Positions 1 to 7,328 of a stretch of 13,694 bases of DNA are shown piece by piece. A program made the translations under genes and the position numbers. Under the pieces are notes generated by a model that searched no databases, was not told where the DNA came from, and saw only the letters and a program-made list of their open reading frames with translations. Source of the DNA: DATFWC01 sp045801465 (GTDB lineage: Bacteria; Pseudomonadota; Alphaproteobacteria; Rhizobiales; Xanthobacteraceae); assembly GCA_045801465.1 (NCBI GenBank), contig JBJMSU010000040.1:1-13694 (forward strand), given 5' to 3'. Positions within the stretch are counted from its first letter, which is position 1. Each line of letters begins with the position of its first letter.

Positions 1-111
1 GAAAACGATCGCTGCGATGCCGCGCAGCAGGACGAGCCACCAGGCCTTTGCCAGCGCGTGCAGCATCGGCCGCGGGGCGGAAGCGACATCGGAATGTGCG
101 ACAGTCATCAT
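1..111 (-). CDS. HdeD-family membrane protein, N-terminal fragment (cut by window edge)
   Basis: Reading the minus strand from 111 gives 37 codons, open to base 1. The peptide ends in AKAWWLVLLRGIAAIVF, the typical start of HdeD/DUF308 inner-membrane proteins: a short cytoplasmic segment, then W-W-x-x-L-L-R-G leading into the first transmembrane helix. HdeD of E. coli is linked to acid resistance; many alphaproteobacterial members have no assigned role. A GGGAGG ribosome binding site at 118-123 lies 6 nt before the ATG at 109-111. A second ATG follows at once (106-108) with 9 nt spacing, so either could be used. Family assignment rests on only 37 residues. The gene is separated from the upstream adenylate-forming gene by 278 bp and is probably transcribed independently. 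Confidence 0.72.
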   Translation of the reverse strand, partial: MMTVAHSDVASAPRPMLHALAKAWWLVLLRGIAAIVF

Positions 112-389
112 TGCGAACCTCCCTTGGTTCATCTACGAACAAGATGCGCCGGGGCGCTTCTCATCAAATGAGGTCGAGCTTCGCCGGTTCGGTCGCCAAG
201 CTTGGTCGGCCGGCTTCGTGATCCTGAGGTTACGCCTTGGCGATGCGCCGCGCCTCCTGTTTGTGTCCCGCTTTGAGCATTATTCCGACGATACTCGATC
301 AGGTGCTCCAGCCGGCGCGTCGCCAGGCTCAAGGCGGCGGCATCCGCGGCCTGAATGTTGGTTGACGAAGACTCGCGGGTCGGTTCGTC
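112..389. other. Intergenic region, no convincing gene
   Basis: This 278-bp gap lies between the adenylate-forming gene and the HdeD gene, both on the minus strand. The minus-strand frame stays open for 86 codons directly after the TGA at 390-392, down to a stop at 129-131. Third-position GC falls sharply in its second half and I recognise no family, so I do not call it a gene. It presumably holds the HdeD promoter, but I see no clear -35/-10 pair. The only confident signal is the HdeD ribosome binding site at 118-123. Confidence 0.5.
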
Positions 390-1949
390 TCACGCCGCCG
401 AGGCGCGGTCGCCGCGCCGCTCGCGGAACGCATCGACGATCAGCGGGTTGGCGCCGCGCTCGGTCAGCAAGCGGCGGAGCGCGTTACGATCGGTGGCGAC
501 TCCGGCCAGGCGATGGCCGGCGAGCCCGTCCGGGAGAGCGGCAAGCGTGCTGCCGGGCGCCAGCGTGGCGACCAGGTCCTGCAGTTCCTTGAGCACAAAG
601 CGATAGCCGCCGACGCTGATCAACCCGGCCGGCGGTGCGTTGACGGTCAGCGCGCCGTGGGCGCGGTCGAGGCGGCAGGCGTAGCCGGTGTCGATCGAGC
701 CGTCCTCGGCGATCTCGAGGCGCGGCACGCCGCCGCGTTCGACGCCGGGCGGAAACGCGTGCTGCGGCACCATAGCGCCGGTCAGCGCGATCGTCCCCGC
801 AGCGTTGCGCGCCACATGCACCAGCACGAGCCCGTCTCCCAGGTTGCGCGGCGCCGCAGTCGAGCCGGCCATGATGGCGGCGGGCTTGCCTTCGCCCTTG
901 CGGCGGTTCGCCACCACGCCGATTTCGCCGAAGGCGACGACATCGATCAATGGGCACTCCCGCTCCGGCCAGGGCGGGCTGCCGGCGAAGCGCTCGGGTG
1001 CGCGCCAGACCGCGACCACCGTGTGCGGTCCGCGCCGGCCGCCCACCAGCCCGGCTTCGGGAAGCCGGAAGATCAGCGGGCCGGGCAGCACCGCCACGTC
1101 GCAGCGCTCGCAGCATTGCGCGGCAAATGCGGCGCCGTCGAAAGCCTGGTGCAACGACAGTGTCCCGCCGCTGAAGAGCCACGGCACGACGATGCTGCTC
1201 AGTCCGGCGAACGAAGAGGTCGCCAGCGCGCCGAGAAAATGGGTATCGCGCCCCATCCGGCCTTCCAGCGCCACGGCAATGCCGCCGGCAACGAGCTCGG
1301 CATGGCTGCGTGCGATCGGCACCAGTCCTGCCGCCATGATGTCGAACGTGACGACCGCCACGTGGTCGGCCGGATTGCCGCCCCGCTGGTGGTGGATGTC
1401 GGCCGGCGCTGCTGCATCGAACACGTCGTCGAGCGCCACGAACCCGTCCAGCTGCTCCTCGCCGAACGCGCAGAGGAAGCGGATCGTGAACGTCTCCGCC
1501 GCGATATGCATGGCAAGCTCGCCATAATCGACCGGTCCGACACGGCGAGAGGTGATCAGCGCGCGCGCTCCGATCCGGCTGAGCGCCGGGACGGCATCGA
1601 GTTGCCGCCACAGCAGGGGGAGGGGCGCCGCGATCATGCCGGCTCTCAGCACACCCAGCAGAGTGAGCACGCTTTCAATCGTGTTCGGCAGCTGCAGCGC
1701 GATGATGGCGTCGGTCTTGAGGCCGAGCTCGGTCAGGCGGGCGGCGATGGTCGACACGACCCGGTCGGCCTCGGCATAGGTCAGCCGTCGTGGTGCGCCG
1801 TCGGTGAAGCATGCGCGGTTGGGCGGATCGATGATGGCAAGGGCATCGCCGCGGCGCTCGACGGCGCGACGGAACAGGTCGTCGAGGGTGGTGCGGCGGA
1901 ATGGGCTGTCGGGTGCCGTATGGTCACGAAAAGGCTTGCCGAGAATCAT
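390..1949 (-). CDS. Degenerate adenylate-forming (ANL / acyl-CoA synthetase-like) protein, 519 aa
   Basis: The fold resembles AMP-dependent acyl-CoA synthetases. An N-terminal stretch matches the usual opening (DLFRRAVERRGDALAII, about residues 25-40; RLTYAEADRVV, 55-65), with ALQLPNTIESVLTLLGVLRAG at 84-104 and a C-terminal SVGGYRFVLKELQDLV at 445-460. The ATP-handling motifs are eroded. The P-loop (normally TSGTTGxPK) reads TFDIMAAGLVPIA at 201-213, without the Ser/Thr/Gly run and the Lys. The A5 motif (YGxTE) reads AFGEIG at 339-344. Only D420-T-G of the A7 motif is recognisable, and the C-terminal catalytic Lys region seems absent. It may be a pseudoenzyme or bind an acyl group without adenylating it. 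I place the start at the ATG 1947-1949 because GAGG (1955-1958) lies 5 nt upstream and overlaps the stop of the binding-protein gene, implying translational coupling. A longer reading to 2168 is possible but lies wholly inside that gene. Confidence 0.8.
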   Translation of the reverse strand: MILGKPFRDHTAPDSPFRRTTLDDLFRRAVERRGDALAIIDPPNRACFTDGAPRRLTYAEADRVVSTIAARLTELGLKTDAIIALQLPNTIESVLTLLGVLRAGMIAAPLPLLWRQLDAVPALSRIGARALITSRRVGPVDYGELAMHIAAETFTIRFLCAFGEEQLDGFVALDDVFDAAAPADIHHQRGGNPADHVAVVTFDIMAAGLVPIARSHAELVAGGIAVALEGRMGRDTHFLGALATSSFAGLSSIVVPWLFSGGTLSLHQAFDGAAFAAQCCERCDVAVLPGPLIFRLPEAGLVGGRRGPHTVVAVWRAPERFAGSPPWPERECPLIDVVAFGEIGVVANRRKGEGKPAAIMAGSTAAPRNLGDGLVLVHVARNAAGTIALTGAMVPQHAFPPGVERGGVPRLEIAEDGSIDTGYACRLDRAHGALTVNAPPAGLISVGGYRFVLKELQDLVATLAPGSTLAALPDGLAGHRLAGVATDRNALRRLLTERGANPLIVDAFRERRGDRASAA

Positions 1950-1956
1950 CGCGGCC

Positions 1957-3834
1957 TCATTGGATGTGCGGCGCTCGCCACCAGGTTTCCGGCAGGTAGC
2001 CGAACAGCGAGGTCGCTGCCGGATGCTCGATACGTGCCCAGCGTGCCACCCACTGCTCCGGAAGGTGGAACAAGGGAACGACATAGAAGCCGGACATGAG
2101 CACGCGGTCGAGCGCCCGCACCGCGGCGACGAAATCCGCACGCGACCGCGCCGCCAGCATGGCGGCAATCACGGCATCGATCGCCGGGCTTTTGACGCCC
2201 ATGTAGTTCCGCGTGCCCGGCGCATCGGCGGCCGCCGAGCCCCAATAGAAGCTCTGCTCGTTGCCGGGCGAGAGCGACTGATCCCAGCGGTTCTGGATCA
2301 TGTCGAAATCATAGGTCTGGCGCCGCCGGTCGTACTGAACGGCGTCGACCACGCGCACGCGCGCATCGATGCCGGCGCGCTTGAGGTCGCGCTGATAGGC
2401 GATTGCCAGGCGCTCCTGGTCCTTGGTGGTGACCAGGATCTCGAAGCCAAACGGCGCGCCGGTGCTGCGCGCGCGCAGCACCGCCTCGTCGAGCTCGTAC
2501 CCGGCATCGCCGAGGAGCGCGAGCGCGCGCTTGAGCGCGTCGCGATCACGTCCCGACCCGTCGCTGACCGGCGGATTCCATGTGCCATCGAGCACGTCGG
2601 GCCGCACCGCGTCCGCGAAGGGCGCCAACAGCCGCCGTTCGTGCGCGTCCGCCGGTCTGCCACGCGCCGAGAGCTCGGAATCCTCAAAATAGCTGGCAGT
2701 CCGGCGATAGCGGTCGAAGAAGAAGTTGTGGTTGATCCATTCGGCATCAAGCAGGAGCATGATCGCCTCGCGCACCCGGATGTCGGCGAAGATCGGTTTG
2801 CGCGTGTTGAACACGAACGCCGAAAGCACCTTCGGCATGCCGTCCGAAAACGTGTCCTTGACGATACGTCCGTCGCGCACCGCGGGAATGTCGTAGGCGG
2901 TTTCCCACCGGCTCGGATCGCGTTCCACGTTGACGTCGAACAGGCCCTTCTTGAACGCCTCGAAATGCGAATTGGCATCGCGGTAGTAGTCGATGCGGAT
3001 CTCATCGAAGTTCCACAAGCCCCGGTTCACACCGAGGTCGCGGCCCCAATACTTGGGATTGCGCGCAAGGCGTACGCTGCGGCCGGGCCGCACCTCGGCC
3101 ACGACGTAGGGCCCCGATCCCACCGGCGGCGCAAACGAGGTGTCCTCGAACGTCGCCGGATCGATCGCGTGCTTCGGCAGCACCGGCATCAGGCCGAGAA
3201 TGAGCGGCAGCTCGCGGTCCTGGGCGCCGGACAAATCGAACCGCACCGTGCCGGGTCTGACGACCTCGGCTTTGGTCACCTTGGCGTAATAGGCACGGTA
3301 GTTGGGGCGCCCTTTGTCGCGCAGAAGCTCCCAGGAGAAGATCACGTCCTCGGGCGTGACCGGATGCTCATCGGAAAATCGCGCCGCCGGATTCAGCACG
3401 AACGTGACGTAGCTGCGCTCGTCGTCGGTCTCCACCGATTTGGCCAGCAACCCGTAAAGCGTGAACGGCTCGTCGTAACCGCGCGCCATCAAGCTCTCGA
3501 TGACGTAGCCGCGCACCCGATGCTCCGCCAAGCCCTTGATGATGAAGGGATTGAGGCTGTCGAACGTGCCGATCACGCCTTCAACCAGCCGGCCGCCTTT
3601 GGGGGCCCCAGGATTGACGTAGCGGGCGGCGGAAAACCCCTCGGCCAGCGCCGGTTCGCCGTGCATCGCGATGGCGTGGCGCGCTTCAGCGCCGCCCGCG
3701 GTACCGGCTGCCATGAGGGCACAAGCCAGGGCGCAGAGCCACGGCAGGAAGGTTGAGCCGGCGTGACGGTGGGTTCTGGCGAAGGCGATCACCGGTCCTC
3801 TGCGATTCGTCCGATCACGGGCAATGTAGCACAT
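1957..3834 (-). CDS. YejA-like periplasmic peptide-binding protein (ABC transporter, SBP family 5)
   Basis: This 625-aa protein is an extracellular solute-binding protein of family 5, closest in pattern to YejA, the oligopeptide/microcin C receptor of the YejABEF importer. Supporting features are LAEGFSAARYVNPGAPKGG and GTFDSLNPFIIKGLAEHRV near the mature N terminus, PVGSGPYVV and NPKYWG in the middle, YDFDMIQNRWDQSLSPGNEQ, and the ending LFHLPEQWVARWARIEHP. Its length is close to the usual 600 or so residues. An export signal is visible: a basic n-region, hydrophobic residues 29-45, and an Ala-rich cleavage zone near GGAEA (47-51). ATG 3832-3834 has GAGG 12 nt upstream. A GTG at 3790-3792, with AGGA very close, would give a more standard signal length, so the start is uncertain. 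No permease or ATPase gene is in the window. The degenerate adenylate-forming gene follows after 7 bp. Confidence 0.9.
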   Translation of the reverse strand: MCYIARDRTNRRGPVIAFARTHRHAGSTFLPWLCALACALMAAGTAGGAEARHAIAMHGEPALAEGFSAARYVNPGAPKGGRLVEGVIGTFDSLNPFIIKGLAEHRVRGYVIESLMARGYDEPFTLYGLLAKSVETDDERSYVTFVLNPAARFSDEHPVTPEDVIFSWELLRDKGRPNYRAYYAKVTKAEVVRPGTVRFDLSGAQDRELPLILGLMPVLPKHAIDPATFEDTSFAPPVGSGPYVVAEVRPGRSVRLARNPKYWGRDLGVNRGLWNFDEIRIDYYRDANSHFEAFKKGLFDVNVERDPSRWETAYDIPAVRDGRIVKDTFSDGMPKVLSAFVFNTRKPIFADIRVREAIMLLLDAEWINHNFFFDRYRRTASYFEDSELSARGRPADAHERRLLAPFADAVRPDVLDGTWNPPVSDGSGRDRDALKRALALLGDAGYELDEAVLRARSTGAPFGFEILVTTKDQERLAIAYQRDLKRAGIDARVRVVDAVQYDRRRQTYDFDMIQNRWDQSLSPGNEQSFYWGSAAADAPGTRNYMGVKSPAIDAVIAAMLAARSRADFVAAVRALDRVLMSGFYVVPLFHLPEQWVARWARIEHPAATSLFGYLPETWWRAPHIQ

Positions 3835-4100
3835 CGATCGGCCGCGCCTCGCGCGCGGGACGGCCGAAGGATGGGTGCGTTGCTGGCGCCGTTGTCGACA
3901 AAGGCCCGGCGGCGGCGGGTGTCGTTAAGCCTGGCATCATCATTGCGGCCCAAGCCTTTATCGGCCGCGCAAGATCGGCTATGAGGCGCCAAGTCCAGGT
4001 CACGCTAATGCCGTATTTCGCGAAGAGACAGCTTGCGACTGACCTGCTGTTTTGCGCAGGAGAGGCGTCGCGCGCGCGGCGGTTGAAGAGGAACTCAAGT
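3835..4100. other. Divergent intergenic region between yejA-like and ialB-like genes
   Basis: This 266-bp stretch must hold the promoters of the minus-strand binding-protein gene and the plus-strand IalB gene. I find no convincing sigma-70 -35/-10 pair. The perfect 10-bp palindrome TTGTCGACAA at 3892-3901 could be an operator, but one 10-bp palindrome in 266 bp is weak evidence. The ribosome binding site of the IalB gene is GAGGA at 4088-4092, 8 nt before its ATG. The plus frame is open upstream of that ATG, but codon use and the signal peptide argue against an upstream start. Confidence 0.45.
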
Positions 4101-4937
4101 ATGACATGTCAGGTCCTGTCGGCGCCGGTGCGCCCGGTGCGCCGTGCGTTCATTCGCATTGCGGCAACCTCGATCCTCGCCTTCACCACATCAGCCGCTT
4201 TCGCGCAGCAGCCTCCGGCTCCAGCGCCGGCCCCAGCTCCCGCCGCCCCCAAGGCGGCCCCCAAGGCGGCGCCCAAAGCAGCGCCCAAGCAGCAACCGGC
4301 CCCGCAGGCGCAACCCGCGCAGCCGGCGCCCCAGCAGCAGCAGCAGCAGCAGCAACAGCAGGGCCAGGCGTCCCGCGAGCAGATGCCGGTCGTCTATTCG
4401 CCGTGGACCAAGTTCTGCGGCAAGGACCAGAACCAGGCCAGCGCCAAGGAAGTTTGCCTGACCGTGAAGGAGGCGCGCCTGGAGACCGGGCAGTTCCTTG
4501 CCGGCGCGGCGCTGATCGAAGTGGAAGGTGAGCAAAAGAAGACGTTCCGCGTGACGTTGCCGCTCGGCATGCAATTGCCGCAGGGCGCGCGCGCTATTGT
4601 CGACCAGGACCCGCCGCTTCCCGGAAACTACATCGTCTGCCTGCCCAACGGATGCATGGCGGATTTCGACGTCAACGCGGACTTCGTCGGCAAGCTGAAG
4701 AAAGGGCAGAACATCGCGCTGCAGGGCATCAACCTGCCCGGCCAGTTGCAGAGCTATCCCCTCCCGCTCACCGACTTCGCCAAAGCCAACGAGGGTCCCC
4801 CCACCGATCCCAAGGTGTTCGAGGAGCAGCAGCGGAAGCTGCAGGAAGAATTGCAGCGCCGGGCCGAGGAAGCGCGCAAGAAGCTCGAGCGCCAGAACGC
4901 ACCCCCGGGAGCCGGCGCTGCGGCCCCCAGCCGCTGA
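4101..4937 (+). CDS. Exported invasion-associated locus B (IalB) family protein, 278 aa
   Basis: Residues 1-35 form a Sec signal peptide (basic RPVRR, hydrophobic core, cleavage at AFA/QQ). Residues 36-94 are a low-complexity linker: PA repeats, four AAPK units (48-63) and ten Gln (78-87). The IalB domain follows, from about VYSPWTKFCG (98-107) to SYPLPLTDFAKA, with four Cys (C106, C119, C180, C185). The spacing, with NYIVCLPNGC at the second pair, is typical of the family and fits periplasmic disulfides. The C-terminal tail (FEEQQRKLQEELQRRAEEARKK) is strongly charged and probably helical or coiled coil. IalB was named in Bartonella for erythrocyte invasion; in soil and plant-associated relatives the role is unknown and probably concerns the envelope. 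The start at 4101 is fixed by the signal peptide and by GAGGA at 4088-4092. It is the only confident plus-strand gene here, with its own terminator-like hairpin. Confidence 0.92.
   Translation: MTCQVLSAPVRPVRRAFIRIAATSILAFTTSAAFAQQPPAPAPAPAPAAPKAAPKAAPKAAPKQQPAPQAQPAQPAPQQQQQQQQQQGQASREQMPVVYSPWTKFCGKDQNQASAKEVCLTVKEARLETGQFLAGAALIEVEGEQKKTFRVTLPLGMQLPQGARAIVDQDPPLPGNYIVCLPNGCMADFDVNADFVGKLKKGQNIALQGINLPGQLQSYPLPLTDFAKANEGPPTDPKVFEEQQRKLQEELQRRAEEARKKLERQNAPPGAGAAAPSR
4242..4289 (+). repeat. Four in-frame 12-bp units encoding AAPK
   Basis: Four tandem units of the form GCn-GCn-CCC-AAr (4242-4253, 4254-4265, 4266-4277, 4278-4289) encode AAPKAAPKAAPKAAPK, residues 48-63 of the IalB protein. 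Units differ only at third positions. The encoded Lys/Pro/Ala linker is extended and positively charged, as in proteins that span or bind the cell wall. Unit number could vary between strains by slippage without shifting the frame. Confidence 0.9.
4332..4361 (+). repeat. CAG-type trinucleotide run encoding ten glutamines
   Basis: Seven CAG, one CAA, then two CAG codons run without interruption at 4332-4361 and encode Gln 78-87 of the IalB protein. The near-pure trinucleotide run is prone to slippage, changing linker length in steps of one residue without breaking the frame. Confidence 0.92.
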
Positions 4938-4959
4938 TTGGCGCATTTCCGCCTGTCAT

Positions 4960-4978
4960 GGCCGGGCTTGGCCCGGCC
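4960..4978 (+). terminator. GC-rich hairpin after the IalB gene, possible terminator or dispersed palindrome
   Basis: Stem GGCCGGGC (4960-4967), loop TTG (4968-4970) and stem GCCCGGCC (4971-4978) pair perfectly, 22 bp after the IalB stop. A short T run (4990-4993) follows on the plus strand, though not directly after the stem, so intrinsic termination is only moderately supported. The wording around it (TCATGGCCGGGCTTGGCCCG) resembles a palindromic intergenic repeat I recall as common in Bradyrhizobium and Rhodopseudomonas genomes. It lies between convergent genes, so it could insulate both transcripts. Confidence 0.6.
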
Positions 4979-5081
4979 ACTGCGCTTAGTTTTCGCACCG
5001 CCTCGCCGGCCTAAGCGGGATTGCCGGGGCCCAAGGCGCGGCACTGACGAGGTCGGGCGCATCAGGCAACCGGAGGACGCG

Positions 5082-7328
5082 TCAAACCCCGATCGCGCGC
5101 TTGACACGCTCCGGCGTCAAGGGGAGGTCGCGCAGGCGCGCGCCGATGGCGTCGGCGACGCCATTGGCGATGGCCGCCGCGGCGGGACCCTGCGCGGCCT
5201 CGCCGGTCCCCAGGAACGGCTGTCCCGGACGGTCGATCACATGGACATCGATGCTGTCGGGAACGCCGGTAAAACGCATGATCGGATAGCTGCTCCAATC
5301 CCGGCTGGTCACGCGCGTGGTGTCGAAGCTGACGGCCTCGTAGAGCGTCCAGCTCGCCGACTGAATGATACCTCCCTCGATCTGGTTGCGGATTCCATCC
5401 GGATTGACCGCTTCACCTGAATCGGTCGCTGCCACCGCACGCTTGACGCGCACCCGTCCGCTCTCCCGGTCGACCTCGACCTCCACGGCGATCGCCGCAT
5501 AGGCGCCGAGATTCTTGTAACGCGCAAAGGCAAAACCGCGGCCGCGGCCCTGCGGCAGCCGCTCACCCTTGCGCCACCCGAAGCGTTCCGCCGCCGTCTC
5601 GATCACCGCGCGGGCGCGCTCGTCGTCGAGATGGCGCAGGCGGAATTCCACTGGATCGGCCGCCGCCGCCGTCGCCAGTTCGTCCATGAAGCTCTCGAGC
5701 GAGAAGATGTTCATGTAAGCGCCGAGGCCGCGCAACGCGGACACGCGCAGCGGCATCGACGGGATGAAATGATGCACGACCCGGGCGTTGGGGAGTTTGT
5801 AGAGCGGAATGGCATTGCGGTCGCCGCCGCCTTCGGGCTGCGGCAATGGCCGTGGAGGAGGGTGGGTGAACGGCGCCGCCAGATGCAGGGCGGGGAGCAG
5901 GTTGCCGGCCGCGCCCGGCCGCGTGGAGTGGGTGTTGCTCCACACGTGATATTCCCAGTCCGCGATTCTGCCGTCGGCGTCGAGGGCCGCGCGCGCCTTG
6001 GTGATCATCGCCGGGCCGTACGGCTCCCAGGCGTGCTCGTCTTCGCGCATCCATTGCACGCGCACCGGCCGGCCCGGAAAGGCGCGGGCGGTGAGGGCGG
6101 CGTCGGCCGCCACGTCGTCAGCGCCGTTGTGGCCATAGCAGCCGGAGCCTTCCATATGGATGCACCGCACCTGCTCCGGCGCAATCTTCAGCATCTCGGC
6201 GACCGCCTTGCGCAGCGGATAGACGCCTTGCGAATGGGTCCAGATCGTGAGGGCATCGTTGTCGAACAGGCCGACCGCGCAGGAAGGCCCGATCGAGCCG
6301 TGGATCTGATAGGGACGGTGGTAGCTCGCCTCCATGATGTTTGCTGCGGATGAAGGTTGTCCGGCGTTGAGGATGGTCGTGTCCTGCGTCGGCACCCCCT
6401 CCAGATAGGAGAAGATGTCGCTCTCGTCGGGCATCGCCGCATTGTCTTCGTTCCAGCTTGCCGCCTCGCCAAGCGCGTGCATCGCCTGGACGGCTTCGTA
6501 TTCGCGCCCGGCGATCACGGCGAGGAAGCTTCCGTCCCGCACGATCTTCAACACGCCCGGCGCGCGCTCCACGCGGCTCGGATCCAATTCGCGCAGGCGG
6601 GCGCTGTAGCTCGGCGGACGTACCACGCGCGCATGCACCATGCCGGGCAGGCGAAGATCCTGGACATAGGACACCCCGCCGGTGACCTTCGCCGGGATGT
6701 CCACCCGCGGCACGGCGCGGCCCATGATCGTGTGGGCGCTCGGCTCCTTCAGCCGGGATTGGGGCTGCGCCCGCACGTGCAGGACGTCGCCGGCGACCAA
6801 TTCGCCAAAGCTCACCTTACGCCCATCTTCGGCAACGACTGCGCGCGCCTCGGCCTTCAGTCGTTCCGCCGGCAGGCTGAGCCGCGTCGCCGCGAGGCCG
6901 ATCAGGATTTCGCGCGCCTGCGCGGCGGCATGAAGAATGGCCGTGCCGCTGTCCTGCATCGAGTGGCTGCCGGCCGTGTAGCCTTCGTTCGGCGTCTGGC
7001 TGGTATCGGCGGTAATGAGCGTGATGGCGGCTGGATCCACGCCGAGCTGCTCGGCGGCAATCTGCAGGAGCGCGGTCTTGATGCCCTGGCCGAGCTCGGC
7101 CTTGCCGGTGAACACCGTCATGCTCCCGTCCGCAGCAATGCGGATCCAGGAGTCGAGCATCGGGCTGTCCTTGAGGCTGCCCGGCAACGGTGCCTGCCGC
7201 GGCTCCTCGCCTTTGTTCTGCGCCTCCTGTGCCAGTGCGCGGGAAAGCGAAAAGCTGACGATGAGGGCGCCGCCGCCGGCGAGCAGCGCGCGGCGCGACG
7301 GGTCGGCCTGACGCAGCATCGCCGTCAT
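5082..7328 (-). CDS. Tat-exported molybdopterin-binding subunit of a xanthine dehydrogenase-family hydroxylase, 748 aa
   Basis: This is the large catalytic subunit of an isoquinoline 1-oxidoreductase (IorB) / membrane aldehyde dehydrogenase-type molybdenum hydroxylase. Residues 1-33 are a twin-arginine signal (SRR at 11-13, hydrophobic 18-28, cleavage near ALA/QE). Family motifs in order: GKAELGQGIKTALLQI (75-90), GRAVPRVDIPAKVTGG (203-218), the Mo-cofactor region THSQGVYPLRKAV (364-376) and GSGCYGHNGADD (394-405), RGLGAYMNIFSLESFMDELA (533-552), and GTGEAAQGP near the end, where E710 fits the conserved catalytic Glu. The enzyme should hydroxylate an aldehyde or N-heterocycle using water oxygen. 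The start is the ATG 7326-7328, which has AAGGAG (7337-7342) 8 nt upstream and overlaps the TGA of the 2Fe-2S gene by 4 nt. The frame is open upstream, but that part runs through the 2Fe-2S gene. The substrate is unknown. Confidence 0.93.
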   Translation of the reverse strand: MTAMLRQADPSRRALLAGGGALIVSFSLSRALAQEAQNKGEEPRQAPLPGSLKDSPMLDSWIRIAADGSMTVFTGKAELGQGIKTALLQIAAEQLGVDPAAITLITADTSQTPNEGYTAGSHSMQDSGTAILHAAAQAREILIGLAATRLSLPAERLKAEARAVVAEDGRKVSFGELVAGDVLHVRAQPQSRLKEPSAHTIMGRAVPRVDIPAKVTGGVSYVQDLRLPGMVHARVVRPPSYSARLRELDPSRVERAPGVLKIVRDGSFLAVIAGREYEAVQAMHALGEAASWNEDNAAMPDESDIFSYLEGVPTQDTTILNAGQPSSAANIMEASYHRPYQIHGSIGPSCAVGLFDNDALTIWTHSQGVYPLRKAVAEMLKIAPEQVRCIHMEGSGCYGHNGADDVAADAALTARAFPGRPVRVQWMREDEHAWEPYGPAMITKARAALDADGRIADWEYHVWSNTHSTRPGAAGNLLPALHLAAPFTHPPPRPLPQPEGGGDRNAIPLYKLPNARVVHHFIPSMPLRVSALRGLGAYMNIFSLESFMDELATAAAADPVEFRLRHLDDERARAVIETAAERFGWRKGERLPQGRGRGFAFARYKNLGAYAAIAVEVEVDRESGRVRVKRAVAATDSGEAVNPDGIRNQIEGGIIQSASWTLYEAVSFDTTRVTSRDWSSYPIMRFTGVPDSIDVHVIDRPGQPFLGTGEAAQGPAAAAIANGVADAIGARLRDLPLTPERVKRAIGV

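Noticed and set aside
513..2099. Long plus-strand open frame (528 codons) opposite the ANL-like gene
   Set aside because: Its product is Arg/His/Gly-rich with no recognisable fold; the minus strand encodes a family-like protein with good start signals. It is a GC-rich antisense shadow.
1804..3756. Plus-strand open frame of 650 codons opposite the YejA-like gene
   Set aside because: No domain pattern, typical shadow composition; the minus-strand protein matches SBP family 5 throughout.
3892..3901. TTGTCGACAA palindrome as a definite operator
   Set aside because: A single 10-bp palindrome in 266 bp with no promoter pair nearby is not enough to call a site; noted only within the intergenic entry.
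3753..4100. Upstream extension of the IalB reading frame
   Set aside because: It has no family match and would bury the signal peptide in the interior; GAGGA supports the ATG at 4101.
4242..4361. Tandem repeats as a CRISPR or non-coding satellite
   Set aside because: Units are 12 bp and 3 bp, in frame within a coding sequence, with no spacers.
5815..5880. Pro-rich segment (HPPPRPLPQPEGGGDRN, residues 489-505) in the molybdopterin subunit as a possible inserted palindromic element
   Set aside because: The following GGGDRNAIPLY pattern is, as I recall, normal for this family, and I see no flanking duplication, so an insertion is not supported.
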